Part shown: positions 56,117 to 64,000 of the stretch, in pieces | Layout: every line of letters begins with the position of its first letter | Position numbering within the stretch: position 1 is the first letter of the stretch | Origin: Pilaira anomala | Taxonomy: Eukaryota > Mucoromycota > Mucoromycetes > Mucorales > Mucoraceae | Length of the DNA: 64,000 nucleotides | Assembly: GCA_025716855.1 (NCBI GenBank) | Contig: JAIXMQ010000038.1 | Coordinates: forward strand, 186,001 to 250,000 | Direction: 5' to 3' | Notes under the pieces: model-generated | Seen by the model: only the letters and a program-made list of their open reading frames with translations | Told to the model about the DNA's origin: nothing | The model's database searches: none | Made by a program: the position numbers and the translations under genes

Positions 56117-57947
56117 TTACATCCAAATACGAGTTTTATACAGTTTAAACAATTCACGTACAAGTTCCCTGAAATCAATTCTTCTTTCCGCAATAAAATA
56201 AAAAGTGAGCTTACGTCTGTCCCACTGAAATTCAGCATCCACAACTTCCATTGGTAACTTTCGATTCTTAATCTTTTGTAAACAAACCGCCAAAGCCTTT
56301 TGTTCATCTTGATCCTTTAAACTTAACAATTGCACTTCTTCCTCTATCGCCAGTCTATAGATTCTCTTCACATACACATCTTGTTTTTCATTATTATCAT
56401 TCTCTTCTAATATATGTTGTTTATTCTTATTTTGTAATAATACCACTTGATCTACACTCAATATATGCGTTGCTACCTTGCCCAAATCTTTCCCACGATC
56501 TGCTTCCACGATAACCAAATCATCTATCCTTAATTTCATTAATGGATCTGATACATAATAAAAATCAGTACGACCTGATTTAAATTCTACCATATAAAGC
56601 GGAATATGATGGGGTAACCTTAAAAGTAGCATCCCTTTACCACTTTCTTGTTGCTGCTGTTGTTGTTGTTGTTGTTGTTGATGAGGCGGTGTACTGAATG
56701 AAGGTTGCATCATATTTTCAATTCCACTTAATGCTGTTGACGAAGACGACTTTAAAAAAGAGGAAGATGAAATAGATGGTTGAAGCTGTCTACTATTATC
56801 TAATCTTTCAACTTGTTGTTGACCATATAAACTATTTTAAATTTTTTTTTTTATTAACTCTCTTTCTCTCTCTTTCTCTCCTTGCATTATTTTTTATTAA
56901 ATCACAAGACTTTTTTTTTTCTCGTGTTACTTACTTTGATAAAGGTAGTGGTAATGGTGGTGGTTGTGATCCATTGGGAATAATATCAGGAAAATTATAT
57001 TCTGGTTGAGACATACGACGTTGCTGTTGTTGTTGTTGTTGTTGTTGTTGTAAACCTTCTTTTTCTGCCATCGATAAAAAAGAAACAAATCCAACGGAAG
57101 ATCGTCTACTACCACTACTATTAGGTCGGATGGATGTACTCGGATTCCAGAACGAAGCAGGATTTAATCCAAATACAGCATTGGAAGATTGTGATCGTGT
57201 ACGTAAATAAGCGTTGTTGTTATAAAATGAAGTAGTACCTACAAATTCAGATTCTTCTTCATCTTCTTCCATCGTGGGTGCTAAAGCACTTCGAGCATAC
57301 ATATCACTGTAATCATCGTACCCAAACAAATTAGGTTCTTGTCCCATCGAAAATGAAAAGCTACGTTGGGGTCGATAATTGGGCTCATGTGAAATAGTAG
57401 GTAACATGGGAACGGATAATATACTGCTATTTGTTGTTGTTGTTGTTGTTGTTGTTGTCGTGGTTACTGTAGTAGGATGTGAGTCGGGTGTATTAGGAGG
57501 TAATGGTGTCTTGGGTACTGTAACAATTTCTTCATCAAATATTGAAGGTCCTTCCCATTGAAATCCACCAAAGCTTCCCCATCCTACTCCTCCTTTATCA
57601 ATTGATCCACGTCTAATAAATTCATTTGGTGTAGGAAGTACGTTACTTTGTTGATCACTGGTTGGTGGTGAATCTAATACTCGTACTGAAAAACTTTCTC
57701 GACGAGAAGGACTACCCACTACTTTCCAATCTGGCTCTTCTTCCACCTCTTTGGATAATATCTCTATCGCCTATGTAAATACATATATATTAGTAATGCA
57801 TGATCAATCTATATTTTAAAAGAGAGAAGCTTTACTTCGTCTTCATCTTGTTTCCATTTTGGAGACTAAAAAAAAAGAGAGATAAAATGATACATATATT
57901 AATGTCTTTTAAACACGTAACATTTATTTTTTTTTTACCAAAGGCAT
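56117..57947 (-). CDS. PSP1 C-terminal domain protein
   Basis: Four exons: 57947-57939, 57865-57836, 57770-56935, 56831-56117 (529 aa). Exon 1 codes for just MPL and exon 2 for ten residues (SPKWKQDEDE). The long N-terminal part is low-complexity: Thr run (TTTTTTTTTTTT), Ser-rich, Gln run, Pro run, with SFSF/RRSS-type possible phosphorylation sites. The PSP1 domain begins about residue 360: HHIPLYMVEFKSGRTDFYYV, DDLVIVEADRGKDLG, VKRIYRLA, KNRKLPMEVVDAEFQWDRRK, LTFYFIAERRIDFRELVREL. Yeast PSP1 was found as a suppressor of DNA polymerase defects; molecular role is poorly known. The cysteine usually seen in bacterial homologues is not obvious. Family confident. Confidence 0.88.
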
Positions 57948-58080
57948 TTTTTTTTTAATATTTTCTAACTAAAGAGGGGAAGGAAAAAGAAAAAAAAGGA
58001 GAAAAAAAAAAAAAAGATTTTCTAAATAAATGAAAATCGGATCAATCAATTTTTCAAGATATAATAATGACACGATTTAT

Positions 58081-58911
58081 TTATTTTTCATCATGCTCAA
58101 CTTGTTTCAATGCAGCCAAAATAGCTTCTTCTTGAGCAGTCACTTGATCGTTTTCCAAAAGCTTCAAACGTTCCTTTTCAAACAATTCAGCTTGTTCAAT
58201 TTCCTTTGCCTTTTGAACCTCGGCTTCTTCTCTTAATCTACGTTCTGCTTCTTCCTTCGCAACTCGTTCCGCTTCTTCCTTTGCCTTTTTCTCTTGTTCC
58301 AATCGAACCTTTTCTTTTTCTTCTTCTTCCTTTGCCTTACGTTCGGCTTCTTCTAATTCTAATCTAATTCTTTCTTCTTCTAATCGTTTCTTTTCTACCG
58401 CAATTTTTTCTCTACGTGCACTTTCCTTTTTAGACTTTGCATTGGCCACATCCAATCTACTAAAAATAGACTCAATCGATTCAATCACTTTACGCTTCTT
58501 TTGTTTAATATTTGACACCAACTCATTTTCAAATTCAGTAGCCTCTTTTTCTTCTTCTGCTTTCAAAATCGCAGTCAAAGGTCGAATCGCATCTAATTTT
58601 TCCATTAATTGTAACAAGAGTTCATTCGTGTGTGCTAAAGTATATTCCTTTCGCTTGAATTCTTTGTCTGTACATCCTTCGTCCTCGACTGTACTTTCTG
58701 CTTCCTTCATATCCGATTCAATCTTTTCTACTTGCTCCTTGATTTGTTGTAAAGTACGTAAAGTACTCTTTTCATTCTTACGGGCTTCCTTTCTACGTTT
58801 GGCTCGTCTATCGTCTTCTAAAACATAATAAGTCAAACTTGTACCTAAAATAGCTAAAGAAATAACAGCTACTCCATAAATTAAAATCGACTTGTTTTTC
58901 TGTAACTCCAT
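58081..58911 (-). CDS. Membrane-anchored BAG-domain protein, Snl1-like
   Basis: Single exon, 276 aa. The start MELQKNKSILIYGVAVISL was chosen over an upstream in-frame one within T-rich leader. One TM at about residues 8-28 is followed by a basic stretch (RRAKRRKEARKNEK). A BAG-type three-helix region follows at about 47-120 (LRTLQQIKEQVEKIESDM, then TNELLLQLMEKLDAIRP). The C-terminal half is a long charged coiled coil of EEAERKAKEEEEK type. Yeast Snl1 has the same order, TM then BAG, and serves as an Hsp70 nucleotide-exchange factor at the ER/nuclear envelope. The extended coiled coil is not part of yeast Snl1. BAG call is moderate because BAG domains diverge strongly. Confidence 0.75.
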   Translation of the reverse strand: MELQKNKSILIYGVAVISLAILGTSLTYYVLEDDRRAKRRKEARKNEKSTLRTLQQIKEQVEKIESDMKEAESTVEDEGCTDKEFKRKEYTLAHTNELLLQLMEKLDAIRPLTAILKAEEEKEATEFENELVSNIKQKKRKVIESIESIFSRLDVANAKSKKESARREKIAVEKKRLEEERIRLELEEAERKAKEEEEKEKVRLEQEKKAKEEAERVAKEEAERRLREEAEVQKAKEIEQAELFEKERLKLLENDQVTAQEEAILAALKQVEHDEK

Positions 58912-59141
58912 GGGTGTAAGAAGGTGGTGGTGGTGGTGGGGGGGGGAGATTTTTAGTTTGAAAAAAAAAAAAAAAAGTGAAAGAAAAACAAAAAACAAAA
59001 AGTGACAGCCCTTCAAATAAATACCTATCTCTCTTTTAAATTATACAACCAAAAAAAAAAAGACGTCATCTTTAAAGAAAAACAATGTTTTTTTTTTTTA
59101 TTTCTCTAAAAAAAAAAAAGTATAAAATATATAACAAAAAT

Positions 59142-61328
59142 TTACAAGTAATCATAACCAGCACCACTTCTAACCTTGACATGTTTCTTTCCCTTCTTAT
59201 GTTTCTTTGAAGAAGCATCACCTACATCACCTAAATTAGCTTGAACTAAAGCCATACGTGCCTTTCTACTCATAGGTAAAGGTGTACCATCATCCGCAAG
59301 CACACGTTGATGGGGATATAACGTCACACGACCACCTGTCATGGAAGATGCGACACTTTGCTTTCCACTCACATTAGGTTTAGATAATTGGTTAACGAAA
59401 AATGCTTTATCCACTGCATCCGTTTTAGATCCCGCCTGAGTTCTTGTACCATCAGAAGGTGCAACATAATTTAATGCTGTACTGGGAACACGCGTAGTAG
59501 GTGCCAATTTCTTAAATACCTTGAGTGCAGCTTCATTGATTTCCTTATTAAATTCCTCTGCATCCACTTGAGGAGGTGGGTGACAGAACAAGAGTTTACC
59601 ATTCACATAATCCTTCAAGATATATCTGGCTGCACGGGCTTCATCTGGATTACCTTGACTAGAACGAACATAACCTCTTGCAATAGCATAGGTTGAACAT
59701 AATTCTGCTGCAGTTGGCATACCAGTACCACCATCTTCAACTGGGACTGTACGAATACGAATACCATAAGTAGCTTCCAATACATTTTGTGGAATACGTT
59801 TAGCTACTAAAGTACAGGGTCCTGTATGTTCACGAAGTTGATCAATAGGTAAAACACCGTTACAGACTTGATCTGCTTTGGTGGTCGAGAACGTAGGGAA
59901 TACTAAACCAGGACAATCACAAAGAACAAGACTAGGGGTCAAATGAATCGTTTGGAAATGCTTGGTCTTACCAGGTGTAGATGAGACTGAAACTCTCTTT
60001 TCTCCAATAATTGCATTAATCGTACTAGATTTACCTACATTGGGATAACCAACTAAACCAATTGTAATCTTTTCAATCTCACCATTTTCATCTAAAAAAA
60101 AAAAAATGTTTAAATTTTATATATATATATTTATAATAATAATAAAGAGCAAAACTTACTCTTGACAACAGGTGTTTGTTCAATTAATAAATCTAATAAA
60201 TCAGTTGTGGTACGACAACGAGTACGTTCATCATCTTCTTCTTCATTTTCAACATTAAGAGAAGCCTTTGATAAAAAGTCAGTGATCTTCTCAATTTCTT
60301 CCTTCTTTTCCTCGACTTCTTTCGCTTCCTCCACAATATCTTCATCACTATCTTCTTCTCCATTTTCAACTCGAGCAGCCTGTTCCTTTAAAGCCTCTTC
60401 CAAAGCCTGACGTTCTCTTTCTTCCTCCTCCTCTTGCATCTTTTGTGCAGCCAAAGCAGCCGAAAAGAAAGTATACTTGATACCTTGTGCATCAAAGTAA
60501 TCCGCCCACTTCTTTCTTTGCTTCACCGTCAAGAAATCGGCCTTATTGATCAACAACAAATTACGTTTGTTTTCATCCACTTCCAACACATACTTTTCAA
60601 GATCCGCAGATCGAAACAACATTGGGTTACGTGCATCCACAATCTGTACAATCAACTGTGATCTTTCAATCACTCGCCAAAGTTGACGCCAGACCTCTAA
60701 ATTCTTTTCAAACGGTGTTAACAATAACCCTTCTTCGTCTTCTAATGTGGCCATGGATCGTCTCCAGTTTAAAAATGCTTCTCGCTCGTTACGTTGTACT
60801 TGCTCGCCTGTCATCGATTTCTCCCAGTGAGGTCGACGAGGGACTGAGAGTTTGTCAACGTTGGCTTCTTGCTTTACAATTCTTTCTTTTTCTTCTTGTT
60901 CAGAGATTAAAAATGGGTTTTGATAATCGTTTTGAATTACTTTGACATTTAATCTCTCTATTTATTTTTTTAAAAAAAAAAAAAAAGTTAGATCTCTCAA
61001 ACTTGCTTTCCTTCTTTCTTTCTTTTTCTTTTCTCTTACCAGCTGTGAAATCTGTACCAGCAAGTGCAGCTGTACTCAAGAAAGCATCTAAATCATTCTC
61101 TTGAGTAATACTTTGCATCTTAACCCACTTGGGCCCTTCTGCAACTTCAGTTGTATGCTATTTAAAAAAAAAAAGCTTAATATCTTTTTTTTTTAAAAAA
61201 AAAAACGTTCTTATCAAACTACTTACAAGAACACCTTCATCAAGTGCAATAGCTTTTTGTCCTTGGAAACGAGATCGAATCACGGCTCTACCGAGAGAAC
61301 TCGTTTGCTTCTTCTTTGGTGGTGGCAT
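59142..61328 (-). CDS. LSG1: Large-subunit GTPase LSG1 (60S maturation)
   Basis: Four exons: 61328-61227, 61157-61040, 60957-60160, 60091-59142 (655 aa; yeast Lsg1 is 640). Lsg1 releases Nmd3 from exported pre-60S particles in the cytoplasm. It is a circularly permuted GTPase: G4 (LLLINKADFL) comes before G1 (GLVGYPNVGKSSTINAIIG) and G3 (CDCPGLVFP), as seen here. The start MPPPKKKQTSSLGRAVIRSR and GERLNVKVIQNDYQNPFLIS fit. An acidic/basic linker (EEEEERERQALEEAL, then ENGEEDSDEDIVEE) sits between G4 and G1. The basic tail KKHKKGKKHVKVRSGAGYDY closes the protein. Forms a ribosome-biogenesis theme with eL19, not clustered. Confidence 0.95.
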
Positions 61329-62149
61329 GCTTTTTATATATAAAAATAAACTTTTTTTTTTGTAAAAAAAAAAAAGAAGGGAAAAAAATAGCTTAAAAAA
61401 AAATTATGCCCTTTAGATTGTGAAGTGAATTAGTAAAAGCCGTCACAAGCCACTACCACCATGAGTAAGCAATTCGTTTCCTTATCAAGTTGTTTGAAGC
61501 ACTGTAGCTTTAGCTTTGTGTCATTTGAACAAAATAAAGAACTGAGAGATAGAATTGATTTAATTTGATTCTTTGCTTAAAATTAAAAGGTTGATGTTTG
61601 AAAGAGAGAGAGAGAGAGAGAGAGAGAGATAAGAGTATATACATTCACTATATCCATTATAACATTGTGAAATGTTTAATATATGAGTGTGTATGTACAA
61701 TAGCCGCAGTAATTTGGTTATAGACTTTTTCAACTAAAAACAAGATATTATCAACTTGAATAAACAAAAAAGTACAATTACACACAACAAACAAAAGTCA
61801 TATGAATCAGAAAAAAAAAAAAAATCTTGAATCTAGCAACTTCCAGAATATAACCTTTTTTTGATTTTCTCATCATTCCCATTCGCCTTTTAACATGTGA
61901 ATTTATTTATGAACACCATCTGACATTTGTTTCTTTTGGCGTGAGCAAAAAATTTCTTTTGTTTGCTTACATATTCATCTTCATACGCATCATGTGAAAT
62001 AGATTCTCTCTTATTTATCAAATATTTATTAAAGAAAATTCTTTTTTTTTCTGTGAATTGACGAGAGCAACGACTCCGTGTAATATCACAAATTCTAAAA
62101 TATTTGTATGTATATATTTATTATTTTGTTAAAATGTATGGTAATATAA
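61329..62149. other. Intergenic upstream of LSG1
   Basis: About 820 bases, with a (GA)n tract at about 61604-61629 and poly-A near 61810-61823. No gene recognised. Confidence 0.4.
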
Positions 62150-62710
62150 TAAAAAAAAAAAATGTTTATTTTTTATTTAGGGCGATTTGATTGGCTGGCC
62201 AAAATCTTTCAGAAACAAAAAAAAAGTTGAATTCAGGATCATGATTTTTCTCTTGTCTAATTAAAGTCCTTCAATATAAACTATCCTCTTATACAATGTT
62301 ATATCTAAACGATGCATAATTTAAAGGCGCATCTTTTTATATACTTTAAAATATTATTCTATTTGTAAAAAATATACTTGCCCTAACAAAAACTGTAATT
62401 TTGATTTCTTCAGATATATCTTAATCTTTATTACTACTTTACTTTGATTTTTACACCATTAGAAAGAGAATAAAATTCTGTATTGAAATCAATTAAAAAC
62501 ATATAGTCTAAAACCTTTTTAATGCGATGATAAATCCATATTTTTGATTTTTGAAAAAAAGCAAAGGGGGTCAATGGCATAAAATTTTCATGCGGTGTTT
62601 AAAAGTATCTGTGGGAGAATTTTGGGTGAAAATCTTTTTTGTTTGATGTATTTACGAAGGACAACGGCACTTTTGTATCAACACACACTTTTGGAACAGC
62701 AATCTGATAA
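62150..62710 (-). repeat. Dispersed repeat, copy 2 (inverted partner at 26783-27335)
   Basis: Reverse complement of the copy at 26783-27335. The similarity starts near CAGATTGCTGTTCC (62710 side) and ends near CAATCAAATCGCCC followed by A/T runs (62150 side). Beyond both ends the flanks differ. Small differences include GTGTGTTGATAC against GTGTTGATAC in copy 1. Confidence 0.8.
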
Positions 62711-63396
62711 ATAGAGGCTTAACGTTTGCAACAAGTAAATCCCTCAATTCGATAAATATTTGATATCCAACATTATGAGTGGTTGGTTGGTGCGCACCTC
62801 TCACATCCACTTTCAATTGATTATTTTACAACTCAGTGGCATTTTCGTACAACAATCTCGGCCTTCGGGGGAGATGAAGTATGACAATAAACCCTTCACT
62901 AATATTTTTACTGAACAAAAAAAAAAAAAAAAAAGATTACAGATGGAAGCAATACGAACATTAGATCTTTGTAATACAATTGATCCCTTTCACAACATGA
63001 AGATTGAATACAAAAACCTAAATCTTCACGTTCTTGTCTTCAATGTTTGTTTTTTTCATCTTTACATATAACTTTAAACTTCTTACCATTTTCTGCTGTT
63101 TCTAAACTGGTTAATAGTTAAATCAGCAAAAAAGGAAGCAGGCAAGCATCTCACCTCTAAAACATCAAAGCATTTTGGGAAAATTTCTTATTTCAGACCT
63201 ACAAAAAAAAAAAAAAAAAAAAACCTTAATTTTGCTGGTACTACTGCTATATATGCACTTTAAAATAATTTACAAATTCTTGTGTAGCCTTTCAATTGAT
63301 AAAAGAACGTGTTAAAATTTTCTCCCTCTCTCTTTTTTTTTCTTTCAGTCTCTCTCTCTATCTCTCTTTTTCAAAAACTTTTCTAACCAAATTAAT
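62711..63396. other. Intergenic ahead of the SDR gene
   Basis: About 690 bases with A runs near 62917-62934 and 63202-63223 and a CT tract near 63321-63368 just upstream of the start codon. The open frame at 62760-63071 is not supported as a gene. Confidence 0.35.
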
Positions 63397-64000
63397 ATGG
63401 ACGGATACGTTTGCATTATCACAGGAGCCAACTCTTTGACCGGTATTGGGTAAAATATCCTTTTCATATATCATCTCAGCTTAAATTAACATTATCTATA
63501 GTCGTGCCAGTGCTTACTCTTTTGCCAAGTTAAATGCAAAAGCCATTTACGTTACTGATCTTCATGATAATAACCTTGCTTCTTTAGCAGAAAATGTCAA
63601 AGAGACCACAGGTGTTGATTGTATCCCCATGAAGATGGATGCTAGCTGTGATGAAGATATTTTGGCTGTCATCGAAGCCGCTATGGAAAAATACGGTCGT
63701 CTTGATGTTTTCTTTGCTAATGCTGGTGTTGCTGGTCGTCACCCTTTTGTTACCCAAACCAAGGAAGCTTTCCTTGAAATGATGAGTGTAAACGCCTGGA
63801 GGTAATTTATTATTTTATTTTATTCTTCATGTATATTTTCTGACCGTTTTTGTAGTGTTTTCGCTGCTGTAAAATATGCTTCTATTGCTATGGAAAAGAC
63901 CTCCGAAGAAAAGAAGGTTGGTGGTGGCGCTATTATCTGTACTGCCTCCGGTATGTGATTTTTTATGGTTTTTTTTTAACATATCATTAACTAACCTATT
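63397..64000 (+). CDS. Short-chain dehydrogenase/reductase, 5' part
   Basis: Exons 63397-63449, 63502-63801 and 63856-63950; the third intron (GTATGT) runs past the window end. The SDR N-terminus is clear: YVCIITGANSLTGIGRASAY is the glycine-rich NAD(P) site (TGxxxxxGIG with a two-residue longer loop), IYVTDLHDNN has the acidic residue after beta-2 that prefers NAD, and VFFANAGVAG is the NAG motif. AIICTASG leads to the catalytic Ser region. The YxxxK site is outside the window, so substrate class cannot be judged. Confidence 0.85.

Noticed and set aside
62760..63071. Open frame of 103 aa upstream of the SDR gene
   Set aside because: It contains a poly-Lys run from an A tract, no motif, and no intron or promoter context.
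1..64000. tRNA, rRNA, CRISPR or prokaryotic-type operon
   Set aside because: No B-box-like GGTTCGA with a matching A box and cloverleaf, no rRNA core sequence and no spaced repeat array were found by reading both strands; a covariance-model scan would be needed to be certain about tRNAs.

Overview
The window reads as nuclear DNA of a fungus, most likely a Mucoromycota/Mucorales mould. It is strongly AT-rich, with poly-A/T runs and (AT)n, (CT)n and (GA)n microsatellites. Genes are compact and carry many short introns of about 40-90 nt that mostly begin GTAAGT/GTAAAT and end TAG/CAG. The protein content is typically fungal: Nha1-type antiporter, Met30/SconB, a Cys-3/MetR-type bZIP, Mub1/SamB, Snl1-like and Trs85. 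The species call is inference; no rRNA or tRNA marker was found. All gene models were spliced by eye, and every spliced CDS total was checked to be a multiple of three.

Layout. 0-5 kb: a septin-type GTPase with a C-terminal membrane segment (-), a MIC13-like MICOS subunit (-), ribosomal protein eL19 (+) with an intron inside its start codon, and a possible small gene. 5.5-17.8 kb: 3-hydroxyisobutyryl-CoA hydrolase (+), a decayed repeated gene (copy A), ATG5 (+), the large TRAPP subunit Trs85/TRAPPC8 (-, 10 exons), a Mub1/SamB MYND protein (-) and a two-TM protein (-). 17.8-21 kb: gene-poor, with decayed copy B in inverse orientation. 21-30 kb: Na+/H+ antiporter (+), Met30/SconB F-box WD40 protein (+), one arm of a dispersed repeat, and a bZIP of the sulfur-regulator type (+). 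30-44.3 kb: GPI13/PIG-O (-), RPB5 (+), three small genes (-) including a 56-aa zinc-knuckle protein, a CAS1/CASD1 O-acetyltransferase (-) and a mitochondrial carrier (-). 44.3-51 kb: accessory region with two relic loci of one putative gene family around an intact F-box gene. 51-61.3 kb: threonine aldolase (+), a Cdt2-like WD40 protein (+), a PSP1-domain protein (-), a Snl1-like BAG protein (-) and the ribosome-export GTPase LSG1 (-). 61.3-64 kb: the second arm of the dispersed repeat and the 5' part of a short-chain dehydrogenase gene that leaves the window.

Functional themes. Most genes are housekeeping. The clearest possible link is between Met30/SconB (SCF adaptor that shuts off the sulfur regulon) and a bZIP resembling its usual target, lying 2.7 kb apart. 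No prokaryote-like defence system, biosynthetic cluster or intact transposon was seen. The most unusual items are the septin-like protein with a membrane anchor, two GC-AG introns with matching nine-base donors, a missed zinc-knuckle microprotein, a 10-bp phased repeat upstream of eL19, a peroxisomal-type C-terminus on the HIBCH homologue, and two families of repeated or decayed sequence.
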